Positions 48,730 to 57,322 of a stretch of DNA of 64,000 bases are shown here, piece after piece (position 1 is the first letter of the stretch; every line of letters starts with the position of its first letter). The DNA is from Stenotrophomonas sp. 364 (GTDB taxonomy: Bacteria > Pseudomonadota > Gammaproteobacteria > Xanthomonadales > Xanthomonadaceae), in NCBI RefSeq assembly GCF_009832905.1, contig NZ_CP047135.1, forward strand, positions 164,001 to 228,000, read 5' to 3'. Position numbers and translations under genes: made by a program. The notes beneath the pieces are model-generated. The model saw nothing but the letters and a program-made list of their open reading frames with translations. It made no database searches and was not told the origin of the DNA.

Positions 48730-49407
48730 ATGACCGCCTACCCGCTTCCCGCCCTGTATGTCACCGGCACCGATACCGGCATCGGCAAGACCTTCAGCAG
48801 CTGCGTGCTGCTGCACGCGCTGCGCCAGCGCGGTGGCACGGCGGTGGGGATGAAGCCGGTGGCCAGCGGCTGCGAGCGCACCGCGCACGGCTGGCGCAAC
48901 GAGGACGCCACCGCGCTGCTGGCCGCCAGCCAGCCGGTGCCGGCCTACGCCGACCTCAACCCGTATGCGCTGCCCCTGCCGCTGGCGCCGGAGCTGGCCG
49001 CCGCCGATGCCGGCGTGCAGCTGGCGCTGGGCCCGATCGAGGCGGCCTTGGGGCGGCTGCGCGCACAGGCCGACACGGTGGTGGTGGAGGGCGTGGGCGG
49101 CTGGCTGGCCCCGCTGTCGGCCACGCTGGACCAGGCCGACCTGGTCCACGCGCTGCGGCTGCCGGTGGTGATGGTGGTGGGGCTGCGGCTTGGCTGCCTC
49201 AACCATGCGCGGCTCACCGCAGCGGCGATCGCGGCCAGCGGGGCCCCCTGCATCGGCTGGATCGGCAACGAAGTCGACCCGCAGATGGCGCGCATCGACG
49301 ACAACATGACCCTGCTGCGCGACCGCCTGGCGATGCCGTGCCTGGGCCGGCTGCCCTTCGCGCCCGGGGCCGATCCGGCCGGGCTGGCCGGGTGCCTGCA
49401 GCTGTAA
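48730..49407 (+). CDS. bioD: dethiobiotin synthetase
   Basis: The product has 225 residues. The P-loop is TGTDTGIGKTF (residues 12-22), with GMKPVASGC, the VVVEGVGGWLAPLS acidic motif and GWIGNEVDP for nucleotide binding. It closes the ureido ring of dethiobiotin using CO2 and ATP. It stands alone: no other bio gene is in the window. The ATG used directly precedes the first beta-strand; an earlier in-frame ATG adds ten residues. Confidence 0.95.
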   Translation: MTAYPLPALYVTGTDTGIGKTFSSCVLLHALRQRGGTAVGMKPVASGCERTAHGWRNEDATALLAASQPVPAYADLNPYALPLPLAPELAAADAGVQLALGPIEAALGRLRAQADTVVVEGVGGWLAPLSATLDQADLVHALRLPVVMVVGLRLGCLNHARLTAAAIAASGAPCIGWIGNEVDPQMARIDDNMTLLRDRLAMPCLGRLPFAPGADPAGLAGCLQL

Positions 49408-49421
49408 CCGCAGGCCAGCGC

Positions 49422-50840
49422 TCAGGCGTCGCGCAGGGCGCAGGCCAGCTGGCCCAGCGTGGCGATGGCGTCCACGTACGCCGCGTCCAGTTCCTGGCAG
49501 CACGACAACCGCAGGCAATGCCGGTAGCGCGCCCCGCGTGAGTACACCTGGCCGGGCATGAACACCACGCCGCGCGCCAAGGCCTGCTCGAACAACGCGC
49601 CGGTGTCGATGCCGGCCGGCAGCTCCACCCACAGCAGGAAGCCGCCGGTGGGCTGGGTGGCCAACGTGCCGGCCGGGAAGTGCTGGGCGATCAACGCGCG
49701 CACGCGCCGTACCTGGTCGCTGTACAGGCGGCGCAGCGTGCGCAGGTGGTGCTCGTAGCTGCCCGCTTCCAGGAACGCGCCCACGGCCTCGCCGAGCAGG
49801 CGCGGTTCGGCACCGGTGGACTGGAACTTGAGCAGCTGGATGTCGGCGGCAAACCGCCCCGCGTCCAGCCAGCCGATGCGGTAGTCCGGCGCCAGCGTCT
49901 TGGAGAAGCTGCTGCACACCATCACCCAGCCGTCTTCATCGAAGGACTTCAGCAGCGGCGCCAGCGGCTCCTGGAACTGCAGCTCGGCGTACACCGCGTC
50001 TTCGATGAGGGGAATGCGGTAGTGGTTGACCAATGCGGCCAGGCGCCGCTTTTCGGCCACCGGCATGGTGCAGCCGAGCGGGTTGTGCACGGTGGGCATG
50101 GCCACGATCGCCCGCAGCGCGCCACGTTCCAGCTGCGCGGCCACGGCATCCACGTCCAGGCCGCGGCGCGGGTCGGTGGGCAGCTCGATCGCCTTCAGGC
50201 CCAGGTTGCTGAGCAGCGGGTACAGGTTGAAGTAGGACGGCGCCTCGATGCCCACCGCGTCCCCGGGCCGGGTGACCGCGCGCAGGGCAAGCTGCAGTGC
50301 TTCCATGGCGCCGTGGGTAAGGACCAGGCGCTCGGTACTGGTGTGCAGGCCCAGCCGTGGCCCGCGCCGCACGATCTGTTCCAGCAGCCGGGTGGCCGCA
50401 TTCGGGCGCGCATAGGTTTCCACCATGCCGGCGCGGCGCAGCACCTGCGCGGTACTGCGCGCCAATTTGTCGCCCGGATAGAAGCGACGCCCGCGCGGGC
50501 CGGCGAAGGCCAGGTCGACGATGCCCGGTTGCTGCTGCGCGGCCAGCACCCGCGCCATCATCAGCTGTTGGGCCTGGGTGGTGGCCAGCGACGGTGCCTG
50601 GCGCAGCGAGCGGGTCGGCTCGGCCAGGCGCGGGCTGACCACGAAGCCGGCCTTGGGTCGCGGTACCACCAGCCCGGCATCTTCGAGCTGGCGGTAAGCG
50701 GCAATGACGGTGTTGAGGCTGAGCTGGCGCTGCGCCGCCAGGCCACGCAGCGAGGGCAGGCGGGTGCCCACCGGCAGCCGGCCGCTGTGGATGGCATCGG
50801 CCATTTCATCGGCCAGGGATTGGTAAAGGTTGGCTGCCAT
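49422..50840 (-). CDS. MocR/GntR-type regulator with aminotransferase-like domain
   Basis: The product has 472 residues. A GntR winged helix (about 1-70, YQSLADEMADAIHSGRLPVG, TRLPSLRGLAAQRQLS) is joined to a fold-type I aminotransferase domain. The PLP lysine is in CSSFSKTLAPDYRIGW; HNPLGCTMP and YAELQFQEP are typical of the family. Such regulators use PLP or an amino compound as effector. No clear target gene is adjacent: bioD and msrA flank it convergently or in the same direction. A start 74 codons upstream crosses a SMAG element and is rejected. Confidence 0.9.
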   Translation of the reverse strand: MAANLYQSLADEMADAIHSGRLPVGTRLPSLRGLAAQRQLSLNTVIAAYRQLEDAGLVVPRPKAGFVVSPRLAEPTRSLRQAPSLATTQAQQLMMARVLAAQQQPGIVDLAFAGPRGRRFYPGDKLARSTAQVLRRAGMVETYARPNAATRLLEQIVRRGPRLGLHTSTERLVLTHGAMEALQLALRAVTRPGDAVGIEAPSYFNLYPLLSNLGLKAIELPTDPRRGLDVDAVAAQLERGALRAIVAMPTVHNPLGCTMPVAEKRRLAALVNHYRIPLIEDAVYAELQFQEPLAPLLKSFDEDGWVMVCSSFSKTLAPDYRIGWLDAGRFAADIQLLKFQSTGAEPRLLGEAVGAFLEAGSYEHHLRTLRRLYSDQVRRVRALIAQHFPAGTLATQPTGGFLLWVELPAGIDTGALFEQALARGVVFMPGQVYSRGARYRHCLRLSCCQELDAAYVDAIATLGQLACALRDA

Positions 50841-51019
50841 GGGGAGAGTCCGCCGCAATCTGTAACCGTACGGATGGCCGAAAGCTGGCTCTGTATCCGC
50901 TGCTGCGCGCAGCCTAGCATGGTCCCTCCCGCGCAGTGCGACCCGCCTCTGCGCCTCCCGGACTTCCCTCGTGCACGGCGGTGGTTTGTTGCGCCGTGCA
51001 CTTTTTTCGACCCGTCCGG

Positions 51020-51089
51020 GTAGAGCCGACCGTTGGTCGGCTGCACGTATCCCGGCACCCAATGGCAGCCGACCAACGGTCGGCTCTAC
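51020..51089. repeat. SMAG dimer
   Basis: Forward element (51020-51044, GTAGAGCCGACCGTTGG...) faces a reverse one (51065-51089) with only 20 bases between them. It lies downstream of msrA and upstream of the MocR gene. Confidence 0.93.
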
Positions 51090-51102
51090 CCGGGGGCATT
51101 TT

Positions 51103-51849
51103 TCAGCGCGCCGACAGTGTGGACACCAACCGCGGCTTCTCTCGGTACAGCGCCGGGTACTGGCGCTTGAGCGCCTCCACCTTCGGCAGGTCGTTGATGC
51201 GGATATACAGCGACTCCGGATGCAGGGTGAGGTAGTTCTGGTGGTAGCCCTCGGCCGGATAGAACCGCTTGCCGCCCTCGACCGTGGTCACCACCGGCCC
51301 GGCAAACGCCTTGGCCCGCTGGAGCTGGGCGATGTAGGCCTGGGTCGCATCGCGCTGCCCGGCATCGTCAGCAAATACCGCCGAGCGATACTGCGTGCCG
51401 CGATCCGGCCCCTGGCGGTTGAGCTGGGTGGGGTCGTGGGCCACGGAAAAGAACACCTGCATCAGCTGCCCGTAGCTCACCTTCGACGGATCGTAGGTGA
51501 CCTGCACCGCTTCAGCGTGGCCGGTGCGACCGCTGCCCACCCGCGTGTAGCTGGCATCGCCCGCGCTGCCGCCGATGTAGCCGGACACCGCGTTGTCCAC
51601 GCCGTTGATGTGCTGGAACACGCCCTGTACGCCCCAGAAGCAGCCGCCGGCAAACACCACCTGTGCGCGCTTGATGCCGGGCGGCTTGAAGTCGGCCGTG
51701 CCGGTGGGCGCAGGCAGCGTCACCAGCGCCTGCGCCTGCGACGTGGCCGCCTGCGCCGGGCGGTCCAGGCTGACGACGGCGGCGATGGTCATCGCCGCGA
51801 TCACCGCCGCGATGCTGCCGGCCATCAGTTTGTCCATTGCGATCTTCAT
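51103..51849 (-). CDS. msrA: exported peptide-methionine (S)-S-oxide reductase
   Basis: The product has 248 residues. A signal peptide or anchor (residues 9-35, [20 protein letters not shown]) precedes the MsrA domain. Catalytic C70 lies in [24 protein letters not shown] and the YHQNYL block complete the site. It reduces methionine-S-sulfoxide outside the cytoplasm. It is the last gene of msrB-dipZ-msrA, 16 bases after dipZ, with GGAGG eight bases before the ATG. The electrons probably come from DipZ. Confidence 0.94.
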   Translation of the reverse strand: MKIAMDKLMAGSIAAVIAAMTIAAVVSLDRPAQAATSQAQALVTLPAPTGTADFKPPGIKRAQVVFAGGCFWGVQGVFQHINGVDNAVSGYIGGSAGDASYTRVGSGRTGHAEAVQVTYDPSKVSYGQLMQVFFSVAHDPTQLNRQGPDRGTQYRSAVFADDAGQRDATQAYIAQLQRAKAFAGPVVTTVEGGKRFYPAEGYHQNYLTLHPESLYIRINDLPKVEALKRQYPALYREKPRLVSTLSAR

Positions 51850-51865
51850 CGAAGGCCTCCAGGGC

Positions 51866-53641
51866 TCAACCGAACGTAAAGGCATAGGCATGCACGCCCG
51901 GATCGAGGAACTCGATCTCGAAGGTGCGTTCACGAACATCGCCGCGCTGGCGGATCAACTGGTACAGCCGGTGTTCGCCGACCTGGCCGCTGCCATCGGC
52001 CGATACATCACCGCCGGCCGCTGCGCCCGGCGGCTGGCCGTCGATGCGCACGCGGTAGCGCACCGGCGTGCCATCCACGGCCGGGGCCAGCACCAGGTGC
52101 AGGTCGCGGGCGTGGAAGCGGAAGGCGATCCGGCCACCGGCCGCGTCCAGGTGTGCGTCTTCGTTGCCCACCGTCCAGCGCCCGCCCAGCGCCCACTGGT
52201 TCAAGCGCAGCGTGGCCGGCACGGTGTAGTCGGTGGCTCGCTCGGGCTGCTGCCCGCCGGGCGAGGCGAAGCTCTGCGCGCGCGCATGGCCCAGGTAGGT
52301 TTCCGGCGATTTCAGGTTGCGCATGTCGGCCTGCTGCTCGATGCCATCGCGCGGCGCCGCGGCCGCCATGGCCATCGCCTGCGCCGGTTCGTCGGGCAGG
52401 GTGTTGCCGGCCTCGCGCAGCAGCTGGCGGATGATCTGCTCGGACTGCGCGTAATTGCCTTCACCGAAGTGATGGGCACGGATGCGGCCTTGCGCATCGA
52501 TGAAGTAGTGCGCGGGCCAGTAGCGGTTGTTGAAGCCGCGCCAGATGGCGAAGTCGTTGTCGATGGCCACCGGGTAGGTGACCTTCAGGTCCTTCACCGC
52601 ACGCTGCACATTGCCCAGGCTGCGCTCGAAGGCGAACTCCGGCGCGTGCACGCCGATCACCACCAGGCCGTGGTCGCGGTAGCGCTCGGCCCACTCGCGC
52701 ACGTACGGCATGGCGCGCAGGCAGTTGATGCACGAGTAGGTCCAGAAATCGACCAGCACCACCTTGCCGCGCAACGACTCGGCGCTCAGCGGCGGGCTGT
52801 TGAGCCAGCCGGTGGCGCCGGCCAGCGAGGGCAGGGTGCCTTCCACCGGCAAGGGGGCACCGGCCGGCGCGTTGGCGGCCATCATCATTGAAGCGCCTGC
52901 GGCCGGTTCCTGCCCCGGCAACACGTCCAGCAGGCCCTGCTCCAGCTTGGCCGTGCTCACCGTGGACAGGCGGGTCAGCACGCCGGTGTCCCAGCCCATG
53001 CCGATCGCCACCACCGCCAGCAGCGCGGCCACGCCGAGTGCGCGGCGGATCCACTCGCCCACGCCCAGGCGCTGCTTGAGCGCGGCAAACACGCGCCCGC
53101 CGATCCAGATCGCCAGCGCCAGCGACGTGGCGGCGCCGAGCGCATAGGCCAGCAGCAGCCCGCTGGTGCCGACGCTGGCGCCATTGAGCGCCGCGCCGGT
53201 GAGGATCAGCCCCAGGATCGGCCCGGCGCACGGTGCCCAGAGCAGGCCGGTGGCAATGCCGATCAGCAGCGAAGTGCCCACCCCGCCGCGCCCGGCGTCA
53301 CTGGCCGCATCGGCCGAGGCACTGAGCCGCGCGCCCAGCCGCTGGAACGGCGACAGCAGGCGGTTGGCCAGCGACGGCCACAGCAGCGCCAGCGCGAACA
53401 CCGCCATCACCACCAGCGCGATCCAGCGCCCGATCTGGTTGGCCTGGGCCACCCACTGGCTGCCCACCGCGGCCAGGCTGGCCACCACCGCGAACATCAG
53501 TGTCATGCCCACCAGCAGCGGCAGGCCGCTGCGCAGGAAGGGGCGGTCCGAGCGGGCGAACACGAACGGCAGCACCGGCAGGATGCACGGGCTGAGGATG
53601 GTCAATACGCCGCCAAGGTAGGCCAGGACAAGCAGGAACAT
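51866..53641 (-). CDS. dipZ: DipZ-type CcdA-thioredoxin fusion protein
   Basis: The product has 591 residues. Residues 1-240 form a CcdA/DsbD-like membrane domain with six or seven helices and the two redox cysteines in ILSPCILPVLP (C19) and LLWAPCAGPILG. Residues about 275-430 are a thioredoxin-like domain with YSCINCLRAMP as its CxxC. The C-terminal 140 residues are beta-rich (GGRIAFRFHARDLHLVLAP), the extra domain typical of DipZ. The protein moves electrons from cytoplasmic thioredoxin across the membrane. Between exported MsrB and MsrA genes, it is the obvious reductant supply for them. Confidence 0.93.
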   Translation of the reverse strand: MFLLVLAYLGGVLTILSPCILPVLPFVFARSDRPFLRSGLPLLVGMTLMFAVVASLAAVGSQWVAQANQIGRWIALVVMAVFALALLWPSLANRLLSPFQRLGARLSASADAASDAGRGGVGTSLLIGIATGLLWAPCAGPILGLILTGAALNGASVGTSGLLLAYALGAATSLALAIWIGGRVFAALKQRLGVGEWIRRALGVAALLAVVAIGMGWDTGVLTRLSTVSTAKLEQGLLDVLPGQEPAAGASMMMAANAPAGAPLPVEGTLPSLAGATGWLNSPPLSAESLRGKVVLVDFWTYSCINCLRAMPYVREWAERYRDHGLVVIGVHAPEFAFERSLGNVQRAVKDLKVTYPVAIDNDFAIWRGFNNRYWPAHYFIDAQGRIRAHHFGEGNYAQSEQIIRQLLREAGNTLPDEPAQAMAMAAAAPRDGIEQQADMRNLKSPETYLGHARAQSFASPGGQQPERATDYTVPATLRLNQWALGGRWTVGNEDAHLDAAGGRIAFRFHARDLHLVLAPAVDGTPVRYRVRIDGQPPGAAAGGDVSADGSGQVGEHRLYQLIRQRGDVRERTFEIEFLDPGVHAYAFTFG

Positions 53642-53676
53642 GGTCAGATCCTTCCAGGATGCAGGGGGAGCGGCGC

Positions 53677-54183
53677 TCAGGCCGCGGTGAAGCGCATCGC
53701 CACACCGTTCATGCAGTAGCGCAGGCCGGTGGGGCGTGGACCGTCATCGAACACATGGCCCAGGTGGCCACCGCAGCGTCGGCAATGCGCCTCGATGCGG
53801 ATCATGCCCAGCGTGGTGTCGCGGTCTTCTTCGACCGCGCCGTGCAGGGGCGCCCAGAAACTGGGCCAGCCGGTGCCGCTGTCGAACTTGGTGGACGAGG
53901 AGAACAGTGGCAGCGCGCAGCCGGCGCAGCTGAAGGTGCCGCGCCGGTGCTCCTTGTTGAGGGGGCTGCTGTAGGGCCGTTCGGTGCTCTGGCGGCGCAG
54001 GACGGCATAGGCGGCCGGGCTGAGCTGTTCACGCCACTGCGCGTCGGTGCGCATCACCTCGAAACGCCGCGTGGGGGCCGCCGGTGCGGCCGGTGCCGGG
54101 CCGCTGCACGCGGTCAGGCCGAACAGGCCGGCGGCGGCCGTCATGGCGCCCATGCCGAGCAGATTGCGACGGGTGTAACGCAT
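53677..54183 (-). CDS. msrB: exported MsrB, Tat/lipoprotein signal
   Basis: The product has 168 residues. The N-terminus MRYTRRNLLGMGAMTAAAGL carries a twin-arginine signal with lipobox LTAC at about residue 23-26. The MsrB core has zinc cysteines C86/C89 and C134/C137 and catalytic C157 in LRYCMNGVAM, with [12 protein letters not shown]. It reduces methionine-R-sulfoxide in the periplasm or outer envelope. It is the first gene of the operon msrB-dipZ-msrA and is divergent (147 bases) from a two-component system. Confidence 0.94.
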   Translation of the reverse strand: MRYTRRNLLGMGAMTAAAGLFGLTACSGPAPAAPAAPTRRFEVMRTDAQWREQLSPAAYAVLRRQSTERPYSSPLNKEHRRGTFSCAGCALPLFSSSTKFDSGTGWPSFWAPLHGAVEEDRDTTLGMIRIEAHCRRCGGHLGHVFDDGPRPTGLRYCMNGVAMRFTAA

Positions 54184-54330
54184 GGCCGATCTCCTGGGAG
54201 GGAAACGATGCGGCCATGCTGCGCCCGGGCCGGTCAACGAATCCTCACGCGCGGTTAAATTTTCCGTGACACATCCGGGGCCCGAACGGCCGACAATGCA
54301 GCCTGTTCCCCTACCGGCCCGCCCGCACCG

Positions 54331-55050
54331 ATGAGCAGCGCCAAGCGTGTCCTGATCGTCGAAGACGACGTCCACATCGCCAACCTGCTGCGCATGCACC
54401 TGCGCGACGAAGGCTATGAGGTCACCCACGCCGCCACCGGCGACGAGGGCCTGGCCCTGCTCGAGGCGCAGCCGTGGAGCGCGCTGGTGCTGGACCTGAT
54501 GCTGCCCGGCGTGGACGGGCTGGAGATCTGCAAGCGTGCCCGCGCCATGGCGCGCTACACGCCGATCATCATCACCAGTGCGCGGGCCAGCGAAGTGCAT
54601 CGCATCCTGGGCCTGGAACTGGGCGCCGACGACTACCTGGCCAAGCCCTTCTCGATGCTGGAACTGGTGGCGCGGGTGAAGGCGCTGCTGCGGCGGGTGG
54701 AAGCCATGGCGCAGAACGCGCGCATCGACGCCGGTGAAACCGAGGTCGCCGGGCTGCGCATCGACCCGGTCGCCCGCACCGCGCAGGTGGAAGGCCGGCC
54801 ACTGGAACTGACCCCGCGCGAGTTCGACCTGCTGTATTTCTTCGCCCGGCACCCGGGCCAGGTGTATTCGCGCATGGACCTGCTCAACCAGGTCTGGGGC
54901 TACCAGCACGACGGCTACGAGCACACGGTGAACACCCACATCAACCGGCTGCGCAACAAGATCGAGCGCGACCCGGCCACGCCGCAGCGCATCCAGACGG
55001 TGTGGGGACGGGGCTACAAGCTGGTCGACACCGATGGGGACGCGGCATGA
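54331..55050 (+). CDS. OmpR-family response regulator
   Basis: The product has 239 residues. The receiver has EDD at 11-13, phospho-acceptor D55 in LVLDLMLPGVDG and the lysine of DDYLAKPFS. A winged-helix DNA-binding domain (about 130-235) contains LTPREFDLLYFFARHPGQV and HVNTHINRLRNKIE-type sequence. It overlaps the histidine kinase gene by four bases (ATGA). Divergent orientation to msrB-dipZ-msrA suggests it regulates that operon, comparable in logic to YedVW (HprSR) and msrPQ of E. coli. Confidence 0.93.
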   Translation: MSSAKRVLIVEDDVHIANLLRMHLRDEGYEVTHAATGDEGLALLEAQPWSALVLDLMLPGVDGLEICKRARAMARYTPIIITSARASEVHRILGLELGADDYLAKPFSMLELVARVKALLRRVEAMAQNARIDAGETEVAGLRIDPVARTAQVEGRPLELTPREFDLLYFFARHPGQVYSRMDLLNQVWGYQHDGYEHTVNTHINRLRNKIERDPATPQRIQTVWGRGYKLVDTDGDAA

Positions 55051-56531
55051 TCCGCCTGACCCTGTCCCAACGCCTGTCGGTGGTGTTCTGCGCGTTGCTG
55101 CTGGCCTGCTGCGGCGCGCTGCTGTGGATCCAGATGCGCAGCACCGCCATGCACGAACAGGAAACCGTGCAGCGGCTGTCGCGCGGGCTGGCCGAGCACA
55201 TCGCCCGCAGCGGCGAACTGATGGACGCGCGCGGCATGCGCGGCGGCGAAGTGCGCGCGCTGTTCGGCAAGCTGATGGCGGTCAACCCCAGCGTCGAGGT
55301 CTACCTGCTCGACGATGAAGGCCGCATCCTGGGCCACGACGCGCCCGACGGCCACCTCAAGCGCGACCGCGTGGACCTGGCCCCGGTGCGCGCGCTGCTG
55401 CACGACGAGCCGCTGCCGATCCTCGGCGACGACCCCCGCAGCGCCACCGGCCGCAAGGTCTTCAATGCCGCGCCGTTGTGGGTGCAGGGACGCCAGGCTG
55501 GCTACATCTACGTGGTGCTGGTGGGCGAGCAGCGCGAGGCGCTGGCGGCCAACATCGCCGCCAACGCGACCCTGCGTACCACGCTGTGGTCGCTGGCCAT
55601 CGTGGCGGTGGTCGGGCTGCTGGCCGGCGTGGTCGCGTTCCGCTGGGTGACCCGTCCCCTGCGCCAGCTGACCCGGCGCATCCAGGCCTTCGACGTGGAC
55701 GCAGCCGGCGCCGGCACGCCGCTGCCACCCACCCCGCTGCGCGCCGGCGAGCGCGACGAGCTGGCCATCCTGCAGCACAGCTTCGGGCACATGGGCCAGC
55801 GCCTGGGCGAACAGTGGCAGCAGCTGCGCGAGCAGGACCTGCAGCGCCGCGAGCTGGTGGCCAACATCTCCCATGACCTGCGCACGCCGTTGTCGTCGCT
55901 GCATGGCTACCTGGAAACGCTGGCCTTGAAGGACGCCACGCTGGGTGCCGACGAACGCCAGCGCTACCTCGGCATCGCGCTGGCGCAGAGCCGCAAGGTG
56001 GGCGCGCTGGCACAGGCGCTGTTCGAACTGGCGCGGCTGGAGCATGGCGGGGTCAGCCTGGACCTGCAGGCGTTCTCGCTGCCCGACCTGGTCCAGGACG
56101 TGTTCCAGAAGTTCGAGCTGGCCGCGCAGGCACGCCGGCAGACGCTCACCGCCGATATTCCGCCGGGGTTGCCTGCGGTCGTGGCCGACCTGGGGCTGAT
56201 CGAGCGGGTACTGACCAACCTGCTGGACAACGCGATCCGGCACACGCCCGAGGGCGGCCGCATCGAGGTGGTGCTGCGCGCGCAGGACGGCGAGGTGCAG
56301 GTGGCCATCGCCGACACCGGCCCGGGCATCGCGCCCGAGCGCCGCGCGTCGTTGTTCAGCACGCCGCCGGCACTGGGCAGTGCACGCCCGGACAGCGGCG
56401 GGTTGGGCTTGCTGATCGTGCACCGCATCCTGCAGCTGCACCATCGGCAGATCCGCCTGATGGACAGCCGCAAGGGCGCGTTGTTCGTGTTCACGCTGCC
56501 CATCGCGGCCGGCAATGCGGCCCACGCGTAG
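55047..56531 (+). CDS. membrane sensor histidine kinase
   Basis: The product has 494 residues with TM1 (about 10-32) and TM2 (about 178-200) around a periplasmic domain (about 33-177). HAMP (about 200-255) and HisKA follow, with H276 in ISHDLRTPLSSLHGY, then HATPase (LLDNAIRHTP, IADTGPGIAPE, GGLGLLIVHRIL). TM1 has three cysteines in LSVVFCALLLACCGALLW, an unusual cluster that might sense redox state. The TAG stop codon belongs to a GTAG element (56528). Together with the regulator it forms the pair opposite the msr operon. Confidence 0.92.
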   Translation: MIRLTLSQRLSVVFCALLLACCGALLWIQMRSTAMHEQETVQRLSRGLAEHIARSGELMDARGMRGGEVRALFGKLMAVNPSVEVYLLDDEGRILGHDAPDGHLKRDRVDLAPVRALLHDEPLPILGDDPRSATGRKVFNAAPLWVQGRQAGYIYVVLVGEQREALAANIAANATLRTTLWSLAIVAVVGLLAGVVAFRWVTRPLRQLTRRIQAFDVDAAGAGTPLPPTPLRAGERDELAILQHSFGHMGQRLGEQWQQLREQDLQRRELVANISHDLRTPLSSLHGYLETLALKDATLGADERQRYLGIALAQSRKVGALAQALFELARLEHGGVSLDLQAFSLPDLVQDVFQKFELAAQARRQTLTADIPPGLPAVVADLGLIERVLTNLLDNAIRHTPEGGRIEVVLRAQDGEVQVAIADTGPGIAPERRASLFSTPPALGSARPDSGGLGLLIVHRILQLHHRQIRLMDSRKGALFVFTLPIAAGNAAHA

Positions 56532-56645
56532 AGCGGGGCTCTGCCCCGCTGCCCTTCGTTGCGGTGGTGTGCTTGCCGGGCAGAGCCCGGCACTACGTGG
56601 TCGGGTCGATTCGTCCGTCCGTTGCCGGACAGAGCCCGGCATTAC
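56528..56645. repeat. three GTAG-type elements
   Basis: A forward element (56528-56553, GTAGAGCGGGGCTC...) is followed by two reverse elements (56575-56595 and 56624-56645, CAGAGCCCGGCAYTAC) with 49-base spacing. The forward GTAG supplies the stop codon of the histidine kinase gene. They form hairpins between that gene and the phasin gene. Confidence 0.85.
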
Positions 56646-56682
56646 GGGGCCATTTGGGCGACCGGACATCAGGACGCTGCGC

Positions 56683-56720
56683 AAAAAAAGACCCGACAGA
56701 GGGAGGGTTCTGTCGGGTCT
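56683..56720 (-). terminator. rho-independent terminator of the phasin gene
   Basis: On the minus strand, AGACCCGACAGA pairs with TCTGTCGGGTCT (stem 56689-56700/56709-56720) and is followed by seven T residues. It lies 49 bases after the stop codon of the phasin gene. Confidence 0.93.
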
Positions 56721-56768
56721 GGGATTGCGTGGGGGGAGGGACCCACGCAAATTCGATGCGGGTGTGGC

Positions 56769-57125
56769 TCAGCGCCTGGCGGCGCCCGCCTTGGTAGTGG
56801 CGTCCGCGAACGGACCCCGGACCAGCTCGCTGAAGGCCTCCGAAGCCTTCAGCCCCAGCCCGACCACTTCCTGGTGGGCATGGGTCCAACGGGCGAGGTT
56901 GTCGCGGGCCAGCTGCGCGCCCTTGGGCAGCAGGGTGCCCGGTTCCTGTGACTGCGCGATTTCACCGAAGAACCCGCTGGTGGCGGTGATGTTCTTCTCC
57001 AGCGTCTTCAACTGCACGCCGAACATGCTTTCGGCATTTTCCAGTGCGAGCCGATTGGCACGCGTGGCCGTGGCGGCCAGCTGGCGGGTGTAGTCGCTGA
57101 AGGAATCGGTGAACGCGGACGCCAT
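56769..57125 (-). CDS. phasin family protein
   Basis: The product has 118 residues, mostly helical and without cysteine. NRLALENAESMFGVQLKTLE and ATSGFFGEIAQSQEPG are the core of the Phasin_2 domain, and LARWTHAHQEVVGLGLKASE completes the amphipathic helix. Phasins coat polyhydroxyalkanoate granules; in Xanthomonadaceae they may occur without a PHA synthase nearby. Upstream lies a TTGCATTGCAA palindrome resembling PhaR-type sites. The gene ends in a strong terminator, so it is monocistronic. Confidence 0.85.
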   Translation of the reverse strand: MASAFTDSFSDYTRQLAATATRANRLALENAESMFGVQLKTLEKNITATSGFFGEIAQSQEPGTLLPKGAQLARDNLARWTHAHQEVVGLGLKASEAFSELVRGPFADATTKAGAARR

Positions 57126-57137
57126 GGGAGCGGCTCG

Positions 57138-57183
57138 AGAACGTTGATGCAATGCAGCATACGCCGAAAATATTGCATTGCAA
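57138..57183. promoter_or_regulatory. TGC-rich repeats and palindrome upstream of the phasin gene, possible PhaR operator
   Basis: TTGCATTGCAA (57173-57183) is an 11-bp palindrome and GATGCAATGCAGCA lies at about 57146-57159. PhaR regulators of phasin genes bind TGC-rich palindromes of this kind. They sit 48 and 21 bases before the phasin start. No phaR gene is in the window. Confidence 0.45.
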
Positions 57184-57270
57184 CATGTTGTTGCCACTTG
57201 TGGTCCGGTTTCAGCTGAACCGCTTGCCGATCAATGGGTTGCGTGGGTTGGGGACCGCGATGACTGGCGG

Positions 57271-57295
57271 GCAGCCGACCAACGGTCGGCGCTAC
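57271..57295 (-). repeat. single reverse SMAG element
   Basis: GCAGCCGACCAACGG... to GGCGCTAC in reverse orientation, between the phasin and queD genes. No forward partner was seen within 200 bases. Confidence 0.88.
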
Positions 57296-57322
57296 CGCGC
57301 TGTGCACCCGCGCGCCGCCGGG

